Assembly (NCBI GenBank): GCA_017311315.1
Contig: CM029640.1
Coordinates: forward strand, 16,336,829 to 16,400,828
Reading direction: 5' to 3'
Length of the DNA: 64,000 nt
DNA from: Dendrocalamus latiflorus
Lineage: Eukaryota; Streptophyta; Magnoliopsida; Poales; Poaceae
The notes under the pieces are model-generated. The model had not been told where the DNA came from. It saw only the letters and a list, made by a program, of their open reading frames with translations, and made no database searches. The position numbers and the translations under genes are program-made. This document shows positions 34,833-46,654 of this stretch, piece after piece (position 1 is the first letter of the stretch; each line of letters opens with the position of its first letter).

Positions 34833-36110
34833 CCTGATGTGTTTCCAGAAGAATTACTGGGGAAACCACCTAACTGACAGATAGAGCTTGCATAGAATTA
34901 ATTCCAGGCACCAAACCAAACACAAAGCATCAGTACAGGATGTCAACTAGTGAACTGAAAAAATTTAAGAAGCAGTTGGATGAGTTGAAAGAAAAAGAAT
35001 TTATACGCTCAAGTATATCACCTTGGTCAACTCAAAAATTCATGACAGGGGATTAAATGTAGTGACTATCAAGAACAAATACCCATTACCGAGAATTGAT
35101 GACCTATTTGACCAACTTAAGGGAGCGACGGTATTCTCAAACATCGATCTGCGATCGGGTCATCATCAACTTAAAATCCAAGAGCAAGATCAAGAGAAGA
35201 CTGCATTCACAACAAGATATGGATTATATGAATTTACAGTTGTAACTTTTGGTTTAACCAATGCACGGGCATACTTCATGAATCTCATGAACCTGGCGTA
35301 CATGGATCAGTTGGATCACTTCATAGTAGTTTTCGTGAATGATATGTTAATTTATTCCAAGAATGAAGAAGAGCATAAGGAACATCTGCACATTGCCTTG
35401 ACGAAGCTCAGAGAGGACCAGTTATATGCTAAATTCAGTAAATGTGACTTTTGGATGAAAGAAGTCACATTTTTGGGTCACATCATCACCGAAGAAGGAG
35501 CTAAAGTTGATCCAGTAAAGATTAAATCTGTCATGGAATGGAAGCAACCAATGACTGTAACTGAAGTGCGAAGCTTTCTTAGATTGGCAGGCTATTATCG
35601 CCGATTCATAAAAGGATTCTCGAAAAATTTCCAACCACTCACACAATTACTCAAGAAGGACAAGACCTTCGATTGGATAAATAGTTGTGAGGAAAGCTTT
35701 CAGTGATTGAAGATTAGATGGATGACAACACCAGTTCTAATACTTCTAAATCCAGAGGAAGAATTTCAAATTTATTGTGATGCTTCAAAATAGGGATTGG
35801 GATGCGTCTTAATGTAAGGTGGAAAGATTGTAGCCTATGCTTCAAGGCAACTACGACCATATGAAGAAAACTACCCAACCCATGATCTGGAACTAGTCGT
35901 CATGGTTCATTCACTGAAAGTTTAGAGACACTATTTGTTGGGTAATCATTGTGAAATATTTTCTGATCACAAGAGTTTGAAATATATATTCACTCAGCCA
36001 AAATTGAACCTAAGACAGCGAAGATGGTTGGAATTAATCAAAGACTTTGATTTAGATTTTCAATACCATCCGGACAAAAGCTAATGTTATGGTAGACACA
36101 CTTAGCAAGA
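34833..36110 (+). pseudogene. Tekay reverse transcriptase and RNase H
   Basis: RT motifs include KYPLPRIDDLFDQLKGA, FSNIDLRSGHHQ and the catalytic box, here FVNDMLIYS instead of F/Y-x-D-D. The first catalytic Asp of that box is Asn. After TLLK-type thumb sequence the frame breaks at 35706. RNase H follows as DASK*GLGCVLM*GGKIVAYASRQL, then PTHDLELVVMVHSLKV*RHYL and FSDHKSLKYIFTQ. The stops replace Gln, Gln and Trp. Confidence 0.85.
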
Positions 36111-37335
36111 AAGTTTATCAAGGCATAGCCAATAAGAATAACTATTCACCTCAATTGCTAAAAGTTGAACCTGATAATAGTTGAACAAGGGATGCTGGCA
36201 ACACTAGAGATTCAGCCACTACAGACCGACCAAATCAAATCAGCTCAAGATGAAGATGAAGAAATACAACAACTTAAAAAAGACCAATAAAAAAAGATTC
36301 AACTGAGTTCACTGAAGATGAAAACAGAATCCTAAAATTTTGTGGTCATTATTGTATACCTAAGAAGGAGCTGAAGGACTTGATACTAGCAGAAGCCCAT
36401 TCATCACAACTTTCGATACATCCTAGAGGCACAAAGATGTATCAGGACCTAAAGAAAATATTCTGGTGGAGTACCATGAAGAAAGAAATAGCTGAATACG
36501 TAGCCAAATATGACATATGTCAAAAAAAAAGTGAAGATAGATCATCAAAAACTATCAGGTCTATCCATTGCTAGTTCTAGAATGGAAGTGGGAAAGCATT
36601 AGCATGGATTTCTTTACTGGGTTGCCCAAAACTCGAGAAGGGTATGATGCTATCTGGGTTATTGTTGACCGATTAACCAAGGTAGCACACTTCCTTCCAA
36701 TCAAGAAAGCTTATGGGAAAGATAAATTGGCGAAGCTATACTTGACAAAAAATTATGGCATTTCATGGAGTCCCAAAGAAAATTATTTCAGATAGAGGAG
36801 CTCAGTTTACTTCAAAGTTCTCGGAAAAACTACATGAAGCAATGGGCATAGATCTGGCTTTCAGCATAGCTTATCATCCACAGACTGAAGGATAGACGGA
36901 AAGAACAAATCAAATTTTAGAAGATATGTTAAGAGCCTGTGCCATTGTGTATAGAGCAGCATGGAATATTTGTCTACCATTTGCACAATTCATTTACAAT
37001 AACAATTACCATGCTAGTATCCAAATGACACCATTTTAAGATCTATACAGGAAAGAATGTAGGACACCCTTAAATTCGACCAAAACTGGAGAACGCCAAT
37101 TTCTCGGACCTCAGATTGTTCATGATGTAGAACCTCATGTAAAGATTATAGGGATAAGATGAAAATTGCTCAATATCGCTAGAAGAGCTATGCCGATACT
37201 CATAGAAAAGATCTGAGTTTCAAAGTAGGGGACTTTGTATACCTCAAGGTCACTCCCTTCAAAATTGTCAAGAGATTTCAAATAAAATGGAAGTTAGCTC
37301 CAATATATGTCAATCCATTTCAAATTACAAAAAGA
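36111..37335 (+). pseudogene. Tekay integrase
   Basis: Zinc-binding HHCC region at 36395-36540 (HSSQLSIHPRGTKMYQDL, YVAKYDICQKK). The core runs from 36570 (SISMDFFTGLPKTREGYDAIW, VDRLTKVAHFLP) through an ISDRGAQF-like segment near 36790 to HPQTEG*TERTNQ near 36885, where the catalytic Glu lies just after a Gln-to-stop change. Several frameshifts follow up to the C-terminal domain. Confidence 0.85.
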
Positions 37336-37653
37336 GTGGAAGAAGTAGCATATGAAGTGCGGTTGACACCAAACATGGCTAGAATATATAATGTGTTTCA
37401 TGTATCTCAACTCAAAAAGTGTCTGAGACAACCTACAGATGAAGTCCCAGTAGAAGAGAGTGAACTACAAGATGACCTGACATATCCAGAAGAGCCCCTG
37501 CAAATACTTGAGACAGTAGAGCGACAGCTCAGAAATAAAAATATCAAATTTTACAAGATCCAACGAAAAAACCACACCGCAGCAAACTCTACATGGGAAA
37601 AAGAGTCAGATGTGCAGCAGGATTTCCCCAGCCTACTCCCTGGAACAAGTTAA
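37336..37653 (+). pseudogene. Integrase C-terminus with chromodomain
   Basis: This frame contains VRLTPNMARIYNVFHVSQL, then YPEEPLQILETVERQLRNK, IKFYKIQ and STWEKESDVQQDFP, which is the fold of a plant chromovirus chromodomain. In the family this domain steers integration to particular chromatin. This part is open to its normal stop. Confidence 0.85.
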
Positions 37654-37688
37654 TCTCAGGGTCGAGATTCTTTTTAAGAGGGTTAGGT
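37654..37688 (+). other. Polypurine tract region of the Tekay element
   Basis: AAGAGGGTTAGG lies immediately before the right LTR at 37689, the place where plus-strand priming occurs. Confidence 0.55.
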
Positions 37689-40600
37689 TGAAACACCTTC
37701 AAAGTTTTAAAAGAATTTCAATTTTATTTTGAATTTTGCTTCAATTCCCAAACCTTACCTAATTTGGCAAAATCCTTGAAATTCCGCTTTCCCTTTTGGT
37801 CTCCACATCTTCTCCCTTCGTTGGCGCTCCCGCGTGACGCCGCCTTCCCACCACCTCACTATGCTCTGCCTCCATGCGTCACACCATCGCTGCTCCTAAT
37901 TGCGGCCGTGCCTCGCCCCCCTCCCCCCGCTCACACTGCATAGGCGCCAAGACCCCATCATATAGTTGCACATCTCCCGCCTTCCTCACTTTGCGTGTCG
38001 CAGACCGCGCTCGCTCTCTCTTGCCGTGGCGCACCACCTCATTTCTTTGTTGCGTGCGCCCACGCTGTACCACAACCATTACCTCCCCGCCAACTCTTGC
38101 ATAGTGTTAGTGCCACCTCCCCACTGCTCCCTGTGCCTTGGCAGAACCTCATCGCCTCCCCCCATCCCCATGTAGGAGACGCGCCCAACCGCCTCACTAT
38201 TGCCACCACCTTACCTCACTCTTATAACTCAATCACCTTCATAGAGAACTTTATGCCACTCCCAAGCACCCACCAGAACTACACAATTGGACTCTCACTT
38301 ATCACATCACCGCCAGTGACCTCCCCTGCATCCGGTGAGCCCTAGACACAATTTCCTTTGTTATTCGATTAAAATCCAATTCTTTCACTATCATGACCCT
38401 CTTTACCTCCGAATACATTGGTGAACTTGCTCGAGCACAAGCAGTTTTGTATAGCTTTGGTGGCTAAAACCATCGCTGGCCGAAAGGCCTCTCCCGTGGA
38501 CAACCTAGCCAGGCGTTCCTCGACCCAAACCTCCACCTCTACCATGATCCTTGCACACCATAGATGGTCAAACAACGTCCTATTTTGCCGGAAGACCATC
38601 GGAGAAGCCTAGAGTTGCCGTTGGAATCACCGCCTTCTCTCCTACCGCTAGCCACCACCATTCATCTCCACACCTTCCAAAGCCCAAAATGGAATCCCCA
38701 GCTCAAGCCATCTCCCTCTGTGCCACAAATTCTTATCGGGAGCTTTGTTGGCACCACTCCTCTATTTTCCACCGAAAGAGAACGGTAGGAGGTAGAAGAC
38801 GACCTCAGGGCGTGACGTGGTTCTATCTTAGCCGCTCGCGCGTCATTGCTGTTGATCTGGGCCGCTCGTATGTGCTGCATCGAAGTCGTTCACACTATCC
38901 ACACGTCACCCATCGGGGCGCGTGCACGCGCGCGCTAGCCTCACGGCTGCGCGCAATGTGGGCTGAAGCCGATCAGCCCATTTGCCCATCCACACTTTGC
39001 ATGTGGACCAGCCAAGTACTGTTCACCCGAGAAAATCTAGAAATTCAAAGAAAATGTAAGATAATCAAGAAAATTCCAAAAATTGCAAAAAAACATATTG
39101 TTTCAATCGTTTCGACACCGCAAATCCATTTTTGATGTCCATTCCACCAAATTGAGCTCCAAATAAATCCAAACCCCTCCATTTGAATTTCATTGTATTT
39201 TACTTCTTTTTAAATTATATTATTTTTTCTAGCTTGATTATATTCAAGTATGGACTTATATTATGTTATGTGTTTGCGCTAGCTTCCGACCTTTCTGAAG
39301 TGACGATACATGGACCGGAACTAGGCAATGAAGTTTACGAGCTAGTAGAAGTCTCAGAGCAGCAAGGCAAGTTACAAGTTCTTGATCATATTGAATCCCA
39401 TGAAATTTGAATTATTTAATCACCGTATTTGCATTACTGTTATTTTTGAAATGTTAATTGATTAAAATAAATGTTTAGAATGACCTGCTAATTAGTTATG
39501 TCCTACCACTGAAAAAGGCCATGTGTTAATTTGATGCCACATTCACCTTGACAACCTTAATGATATTTAAATTATTGTATAAATAATTGCAGATTAGCTC
39601 ACTCAAAATCTTGTACTACTAAGTGACTTGTCTTTTAGCCAATAGAATTTGTTAAATTGGTACTAGGGTAACGGTGTGCAGTGGAAAGCCACAAGGTGAC
39701 CTTCATCCACAACCTTACCCTAGGATGGAGGCTTGAGCAGATGGGTGGTAGTGCCGTTGGGCACAGTTGTTGGGGATGTGGTTTGTAGCCTCAATGATAA
39801 CTAAGGACGAGAGCCTTATGCTGAGAAAAAGACACAGTGACCGCTCAACCACAGGAGTTGATTTGTCAACCCTGGTTTAGTAGCTGCTCAACTCGATTGA
39901 ATCTCTACAGGAGGTAGGAGTGTTGATGATGGGGAGTTAGATATGTAGAATGGTAAAACCATACCTAACAACGATAGATGTCACTCAGAGTGGGCAGAAG
40001 AGAATAGGGTTAGAGTGTTGACCGTGTCTAAGTAAGTCTATCGGGTAGAGCCTATATAAAGAGATGAGCTGTGAAATAACTTGGTTTTCTTAACTCTGTC
40101 GTGGGAGTTAAGAAATGTTGTGCGTAAAGCTGGGCAACTCTACAGAGTGAAATAAATGGTATTCAAATATGTCGTGCTTCTGGTTAATGAAGTTGTGTTA
40201 ATTGGGTGATTCTAACAACAAAGCATAAGTAGATTTCATAATATTTTAATTTGGGTAGCTGTGTAACTGCTGAAAGGAAACCCCCCTTTAATCTTAAGGA
40301 GTCATGTTTTTGTTTTCTTGTTTGCAAATAAAACTGCATCCACTCTGTTTAAATGAACCAGTATACTCCCTTCCTTTGAATATCCTTGCAAGTAGTTATG
40401 TTAGGATTTACCCTTGTGACTTGTTGGGTATTGTTGTACTCATTACTTGCTAATCAACAAACAGAAGACCAGTGGAATCAAGACGTTCAAGCTGAAAATG
40501 AAGTTTTTGAAGAACCCTTCTTCTCCGAGGACGACTGGTTTTAGGTCTTAGTGGCACTCAAGCTTGCCTGGGAGTTCTTATATTGTAAGATAGCTTTAAG

Positions 40601-40777
40601 CTTGCACGCCCGCTATGTCAAAAGAAGATTGATAAACCATATGTCTATAATAAAAGTTTGGTTCTTTTGTTGTATGCATGTGTTGTTGTGGTGTGCACTC
40701 ATATATAGTATTTCACAACTGTTTAGTTCTGAGTAGTTGCAGAGTTTACTGACGCCTTTAAAAATAGAGGCGTTCCA
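37689..40777 (+). repeat. Right (3') LTR of the Tekay element, 3089 bp
   Basis: Uninterrupted LTR, TGAAACACC...GCGTTCCA. It shows the empty site of the solo LTR at about 38196 and contains the segment with TATA box (39616-40524) that the left LTR has lost. Short ORFs are chance frames. Confidence 0.88.
40053..40060 (+). promoter_or_regulatory. TATA box of the Tekay LTR
   Basis: TATATAAA inside GAGCCTATATAAAGAGATG in the right LTR. The matching part of the left LTR is missing, so only the 3' LTR keeps a core promoter. Confidence 0.6.
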
Positions 40778-41234
40778 GAGAGAGAGGAGATATGATGTGA
40801 GCATTGCGCAACATTGTTGCGTGCATTTGATGGAGGTTCCCATGAGCACAAATGATGGACGGGGAAAGCTGGCTTGAAGTGCAACCGTAAGGGTAACATA
40901 CCCTGTTTCGGTATTTTTCCCCTATGTTTTAGCCATTTTGTATTCTATTTTAAAAAATGGCCCGCCCAGGAAACTAATTCAGAAACTAATTCTATGAATG
41001 GACCTTCTTAACCGTGCTACCACTAATGGCGCGGTGCTTAAACATCTCAGCGCCGATAGTCATGGCGTTTTAGCTCTGCGCCAACGATGCTGGCGCGATG
41101 TGTCAGATCCAGACTTAGCATTTTTTGTCCCTTTTGTGGCGAACTCTCTGGAGTGGACGTGGATCTGACACGATTTTTTTGTGCAAATAATCTATTTTTT
41201 ATTTGAAATAACAGAAATATACTCACGGCATTAT
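40778..41234. other. Left end region of the PMD/MULE composite, hairpin-rich
   Basis: No ORF. Between 41024 and 41105 GGCGC and GCGCC motifs alternate (AATGGCGCGGTGCTT, CAGCGCCGATAGTCATGGCG, TGCGCCAACGATGCTGGCGC) and can form nested hairpins. Sequence resumes after the Harbinger element at 44834. That this is the terminal region of a MULE carrying the genes at 45.4-63 kb is an inference. Confidence 0.4.
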
Positions 41235-41597
41235 GAGTCTGTTTGGTTGGGCTGTGAGCTGTGGAAAAGCTGATGTGGGCTGTGAGCTGTGAGAAAACTG
41301 CTGTGAGCTGAGAGCTGTGAGAAAAGCTGAAAGCCGTTTGGTTGAAACAGCTGTGAAACTGTAGATTTGGTAAGAAATACCTGTAATGCCCCTAAAGGCC
41401 TGAGAGACTGTTTATATGCAAATTGATCCTTAAACACTATGCTGTTCACTGATTCGCATGTAAATGACCATTTTAGAAAGGGAAAATTAAATTTTCTAAG
41501 TTTTGCATCCAGCATTAACATATGGTCCACATAAATAGAATGATAGCATTTTACAAAAGATATAGGGCTCATATAATGATGTCCTCCGCCAACATAA

Positions 41598-42891
41598 TTA
41601 TCCCCCTCTTGCACTAACCAAAGCATCAGCTATCCTACTGCGAATGGTATTCATGGTATCCTCATTCTCCACATCTGGACTCTCATCTCCTTGTGTTTGT
41701 GCCGTGGCACTTGTCTGTTCTAGCAAGTACTCCTCATCAGCATCACATCTATCGAACTCCATATCATGCAAATTGCTGTCACGAATAAAATTATGCAACG
41801 CCAGACAAGCAAGAATGATATGCTTCGGAGTACGAGTTGAGAAACTTGGCATGCCCTTCAAAATACGCCACTTCTGCTTCAAGACTCTGAAAGCCCGCTC
41901 AATGACATTTCGAAGGGATGAATGCAAGAAATTGAACACCTCGTACTTCCCTTGAGGAGGATGCCCAGAACGATGCCGAAATTCTGGTATATGGTATGTG
42001 CTTCCTTTGAAAGGGGCAAGATACCCTATTCGGTTTAAATAACCAGAGTCCACGAGATAATATTTTCCTATAAAACCAAAGGCAAATCAGCAAAGGCAAA
42101 TAATAATACAAGTATTGCTAACTTAGTAAGGAACCATGTATACCTTTAGGAGGCATGGGAAATGAAGGAAAATTTGCCAATGCATGATTGAGGATCCGTG
42201 TGTCATGTGCAGAACCCGGCCAACCAGCAACCGCAAAGATAAACCTCATGTCAAAGTCACAAACAGCTAGCACATTCTGAGATGTATATCCATGTCGGCA
42301 TGTGTGGTTAACCACTTCCTCTGCTGGCACTGCCATTGGAACATGTGAACCGTCTATTGCTCCAATAGTGCCTTTGAAGTAAGGCCGGAAACGGTCCTCT
42401 TTGACCCTTTTATGCTCCGTACAGAAAGTAGGATCTCTTGGCTTAATATTGTCTTTAGCTAACTTGCGCAAACACTTCAATACTTCGTGAAACGTGGTGT
42501 GAACTGTCCAGAGTGACCATGTAAAACGATTTTCAGCTTGTGAAAATGATTGGGGTCCTCCGACGATCCACAAGAACATCGCCAATGACTCAATGGATGA
42601 AACATTGTTAGTTGAGGTCAAACCATAGGTTGAGGCTAGCAACTCATGAAGTGCCATGAAAACCTCGGTGCTCATCCGAAACATCTTATAAAAGTACCTC
42701 GGATGACTCAAGCACCTCATCACCCATTGAATTCCAGTTTCTGGTGTTTCCCTGTATTCACCTTTGTGCAAATACCGCTCAGTGTACAGTTTGCCCATTT
42801 GACCAATAACAGCAGCATGCTGGGAAAGTTCAGCTAGCAAGAGTAGTCCCTTTTGCCCTTCTTTGGCCAAATCTTCCAAGTTATCATCCAT
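41598..42891 (-). CDS. PIF/Harbinger DDE transposase
   Basis: Exon 1 is 42891-42144. A 76-bp intron (42143-42068) has donor AAAG|GTATAC and acceptor TTTTATAG|GAAAAT. Exon 2 is 42067-41598. Together they give 405 residues, which is normal for the family. The catalytic residues fall at D180 (TIGAIDGSH), D230 (PGSAHDTRIL) and E306 (NVIERAFRVLKQKW). The YYLVDSGYL and ACLALHNFIRD motifs are in place. The start codon gives a Glu/Leu-rich helix before a plausible DNA-binding part. The enzyme would cut the element at its inverted ends and reinsert it at a 3-bp target. No stop or frameshift is visible. Confidence 0.9.
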
Positions 42892-43130
42892 CTACACAAT
42901 ATATGGACAGTAAGGAGACAATATTTTCTGAAAGAAGCACAACACAATAATACAAATGGTTCTTAGATGACAGAAGCAAATAATCTTTTACAGATGGTTC
43001 AACATAGAGAAGTAAATATTGGTTCACAACACAACAATAGAAATAAATAACTAAAAAGGTTCTCAGATGACACAAGCAAATAATCTCAACATTAGGCTAA
43101 AGACCTCCCAACACAACAATAAATATTGGT

Positions 43131-44128
43131 TCACTGGCGCTTCATCGTCTCCTTTTCATGCTCCCTCTCAATCAAATCGAGCCTTCCTTCATTTGTTTCC
43201 AGAGAGCTAAAGACCTCCCTAAATTCAGGCTTGACAATCAGGAAGGTGGCTGTGTGCATTAGAGCAGTTCTTTCTTGCACCCCACAATCTTTCACCATCT
43301 TCATGGCCTCTGCAATGGTAGGGACTAGGTTGGTTGGAGGAGTTGATGATGCTTCAACACTTGAGGAGATCTTCTCTGCTGCAATTTCTATCTTCAAACG
43401 TGTGTTCTTGTACAGACGAAAGAATGGGCTCTTCTCATCCTTCTCTTCAGTAGCAGTACAGGAGCCCTTGTGTTTCTTTTTTCCTGGTTTCGATTTCTTC
43501 AAAGCAACCAGCTTTACATCATCATTATCTGGAGTTTTTTGTACCTCAGCCACATCCTCATCACTTGATTCATCAGAGGATATATCTCCAGGACAGGATG
43601 CACTAGCCCCACTAACATGTACCTTATCAAATAATATATGCAGATCATCAAGGTGCTTCAGCCCTTGTTTTCTAAACCTCACATGGTTGCATTTGATTCC
43701 TTTGTTAGGATTATTGCATCTCTGAAATTAAATGGGAAAAGTTAGCAAGGCATACCATATCAAAGCATGGAAAAAGAATAATGAACAATGACACCATATC
43801 TTACCGCAAGGTGTTCATCCCACCATTCCTTAGAGCAGTCAACAGTTCGCTTTGCCTCATCCCATCCAAGCCCAGTGGCATAATTCTTGAACTCCATGAA
43901 CCATGTATATTCCTTTTTCATATTGTCTAACTTGTTCTTCAGTTGTTTCTTTGTTCGTTTCTGACCCGATTTTTCTTCAAACTTAGATACCAGATTTTTC
44001 CAACCAGTCTTAGTGAAAATTTCCATCGGCCTATTCCCAGCTTCTATCTCTCCTTTGTAGACATCAATCAAATGCCTCACAAAGGCATCACCCCAATCTG
44101 CCTTATCACCCATTCTTGAATCAAACAA
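43131..44128 (-). CDS. Harbinger-associated Myb/SANT-like protein
   Basis: Exon 1 is 44128-43805. An 83-bp intron (43804-43722) has donor GCG|GTAAGA and acceptor TTTCAG|AGATGC. Exon 2 is 43721-43131, for 304 residues in total; a start at the inner Met (MGDKADW, 44113) is also possible. The first 110 residues form a Myb_DNA-bind_3 type domain (FVRHLIDVYKGEIEAGN, GWKNLVSKFEEKSG, KNKLDNMKKEYTWF, WWDEHLA). Next comes the CNHVRFRKQGLKHLDDLHILF segment, an acidic Ser-rich linker, and a Lys-rich helical tail. In this superfamily the Myb-like partner helps transposase reach the nucleus and the ends. Open throughout. Confidence 0.85.
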
Positions 44129-44283
44129 AAAAATATTTCATTCAATGCTAAACACCATATACACCATGCTGATGTTCTAGATGCTAAACATGGCTCTATT
44201 TATGCTGCATCATGCAATTTGGGGGAGGAATCGAACCTGTCGGCTTGGGGCGGCGGGCTTGGGGCGGCGGGCGCCGGGCTTGG

Positions 44284-44612
44284 GGTGGAGGAATGCCGAG
44301 CTTGGGGCGCCGGGCTGCAGGACGGCTTCGGGAGAAGCGGAGCGCAGCGGCCGGAGCGCAACGGCCGGAGCGGAGCGGCCGGAGAAGCGCCGCTGCCGGG
44401 CACGAAGAACCCTAGCGCCCGCCCCTTCACGTGCCTGCCGAACCGAGTGGAGGAATGCCGAGCTTGGGGCGCCGGGCTGCAGGACGGCTTCGGGAGAAGC
44501 GGAGTGGAGTGCAGCGGCCGGAGCGCAGCGGCCAGAGAAGCGCCGCCGCCGAGCACGAAGAACCCTAGCGCCCGCCCCTTCACGCGCCTGCCGAGCCGAG
44601 TGGAGGAAAAGG
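44284..44612. repeat. GC-rich tandem duplication of about 164 bp
   Basis: GTGGAGGAATGCCGAGCTTGG begins at about 44285 and again at about 44449. The unit carries a CCGGAGCGCAGCGGCC-type inner repeat and the shared end ACGAAGAACCCTAGCGCC. It lies upstream of the Myb-like gene and probably belongs to its promoter or 5' UTR. Open frames in it are due to GC content. Confidence 0.75.
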
Positions 44613-44836
44613 GGATGGGAACGCTTCGGTCCGTTCATTGATGAGCGGTGGCATGGTGGGTAATTTCGTGGAATGGGCTCACAGCCGGTGGAAGCACCTC
44701 TACAGCAGCTGTGAAAATTGAACTGGTCCAAAGCAGCTTTTTCCAAGAAGCAGGTGTGGAGTTCCACCCCTTTGGTTAGCTTTTGGCTTTTTGGAAGCAA
44801 AAGCACTTCCAGGAAGCCCAACCAAAAGGACCGTAT

Positions 44837-45416
44837 TTTTTACAGAAATAGGCTCCAGTTGCTTGACCGTTGGGCGACTGGAGCCTATCGCCTAATAGCC
44901 AGGCGACAGAAACGCTGTCTGCAGGCCGTTCGGCGACAGGTTCCAGTCGCCCCCAGCCACTGGGTGACTGCATGTGGAGTCGCCCACCCATAGCGCAACT
45001 GCAAACTGCCTCCCCGTGAATTTTGTAGATTTTGTGAATTTTGTATATTATAACTAGAAGATAATCTGCTGGATTTGTAATAAAAGTTTATGGTCATTGT
45101 ATGTTGTTAGAGCGTAAAAAATTCCGTGAAACTTTTTTTAAGAACAATTGAACTTATAACGATCGATAAGTACGATGGTAAGTGATATTGTAATGTTACC
45201 GGGAATTCATACACAGAGGAAAACTAGTATGTTAATATTATTGGATGACTTGCTATGTGAATAATTGAATACGAAAAGATGAGAAAATAGCTTGTCTAAA
45301 TTAAATAGACTTCGTAATACAGTTGGGAGTAATATTCCATGTACTTTTTGATTACATGCATAACATATAGCATCATATGCGACTAACCCACCCAACTACT
45401 CGTACGACCTATTGTG
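44837..45416. other. Composite flank with hairpin, otherwise AT-rich
   Basis: 44848-44888 forms a hairpin (ATAGGCTCCAGTTGC and GCGACTGGAGCCTAT). Further GGCGAC and GTCGCC motifs run to 44990. From 45010 to 45380 the sequence is AT-rich with no gene. Confidence 0.5.
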
Positions 45417-45930
45417 TGGACCAGGGCCATTTTCCCTTCTTTGCCAGCTCGGCATTGAACTCCTCGGCGGCCTCTTTTGCCTTGGTCGCCATTTCTCTCT
45501 TTTTCTCACGCTTCTCCTCCCGGATCTCGGAGGACCATGCAATATTCTACTCCTCGAAGTTGAGGGCCCACTGGTCCTCTGGGTGGATCTCAAGATCGAT
45601 CCATTTGCGGTAACCACATAGGGGTTCCCTGGACTGTGAATACAGGGTAGAGGTTGTTAGTGCATACTGTGAAGGAGTAAAGGTAGGGAAAAATGGTGCA
45701 CCTGGTCCTTACCAGCTGACGATAGGTTGCGGTGTCTAGACGGCGATCGGGATAGTCACTTGGTAGTTTGCGCAACCCCAGTAACGCATACCTAGGCTAA
45801 GACGGTGCTTAGATTTGAAGAATTTGCATGGGTCCCAGCACCAATAAATGGGGGGCATCTCCCCCTCTGGTGGGTGTTGTAGCGAACGCTCGATAGGAAC
45901 GTTCGAGATGGGGTTGTTGCTACGGGGCAC
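45417..45930 (-). pseudogene. GRF-type zinc-finger gene 1
   Basis: Minus strand from ATG at 45928-45930 gives PPIYWCWDPCKFFKSKHR and LGMRYWGCANYP, a GRF-like Cys pattern. A stretch of about 100 bp, likely an intron, precedes KWIDLEIHPEDQWALNFEE. A TAG follows, then NIAWSSEIREEKREKE and a charged tail that continues only with a frame change. Small plant proteins of this type bind zinc through the finger, but their role is not known. Stop and frameshift make it a pseudogene. Confidence 0.5.
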
Positions 45931-46254
45931 GTCATTGCGGGAAGCTGACCTCGTAGCACGCTAGGCTTGTTCTGCCTGGGCCGCAGCAGCCCTTACTTTC
46001 TCATCGCCAGCGGCAGCTGACTGTGCTAGGTCGCGGTCTCCTCCCATTGCTTCATCATCTTGTCCTATTGCTTCTTCTGCCTTTTGTCCATCTTAGTGTG
46101 GTGAAGCAAGCGCCGGTGTAGTGTGGGATTTGCTTGTGCAGTGTTCTCTGAGAAATCTCTTCGACCTCCTTTTGTAGGGCCTCTTGTTGCCTTGTCGGTA
46201 CATGGAGGTGCCTATGTGGTCTTGTAACTGCGCAAAGGTACCAAGTGTGGAAAG
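45931..46254. other. Unassigned spacer
   Basis: Between the two divergent GRF genes. No recognisable coding sequence. Confidence 0.35.
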
Positions 46255-46612
46255 CTGGTAAAGCTGGGTCGTGAGGCCTTATCGCTGCAGAAAGCTAGCC
46301 TGTGTAGTCATGTCACTGCGCAAAGCTGGCGTGTGTAGTCTGGTTGCTGGTGAAAGTTGGCATGTGCTGTCATCACTGCGAAAAATTGGGCCATTATATC
46401 ATGTCACCGAGCAAAGCTAGCCCGTGCAGTCATATCGCCAAGCAAAGCTAGTGCGTGTGGTCTTCTTAATGCTTAAAGTTGGCGTTTGTAGTCTTGTTGC
46501 TGCAGAAAGCTAACCCGTGTGGTCTTGTCGCTGAGTAAAGCTGACATGTCTGGTCTTCTCAGCGCGTAAAGCTGGCATTTGTAGTCTTATCACTGGTGAA
46601 AGCTGGCATGTG
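46255..46612. repeat. 31-bp minisatellite, about 11 copies
   Basis: AAAGCTGGC or a variant recurs at 46291, 46322, 46353, 46382, 46413, 46444, 46475, 46506, 46537, 46568 and 46599. The spacing is 31 bp each time except one 29. The rest of the unit is GTGTRGTCTTGTCGCTGCGC-like. It ends about 45 bp before the ATG of GRF gene 2. Confidence 0.92.
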
Positions 46613-46654
46613 TTACGAATGGCACCGTGACACCACAATTACGCTATAAAATAA

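Larger units (their letters stand above)
41235..44833 (-). mobile_element. PIF/Harbinger DNA transposon with both genes
   Basis: The left end GAGTCTGTTTGGTTGGGCT and the inverted right end (CGGTCCTTTTGGTTGGGCT) match at 15 of 19 bases. TAT follows both ends on the outside (41232-41234 and 44834-44836), fitting a 3-bp target duplication. Subterminal GCTGTGAG/AAAAGCTG repeats are dense at the left end. On the minus strand it encodes a Myb-like protein and a DDE transposase, the two genes needed for mobility in this superfamily. Both read open after removal of one short intron each. Confidence 0.9.

Noticed and set aside
44200..44821. GC-rich frames of 127-203 codons at the Harbinger right end
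   Set aside because: Low-complexity Ala/Arg/Gly sequence from a tandem duplication, open on both strands.
46255..46612. Regular 31-bp repeat resembling a CRISPR array
   Set aside because: Units are contiguous with no unique spacers, and the setting is a plant genome.
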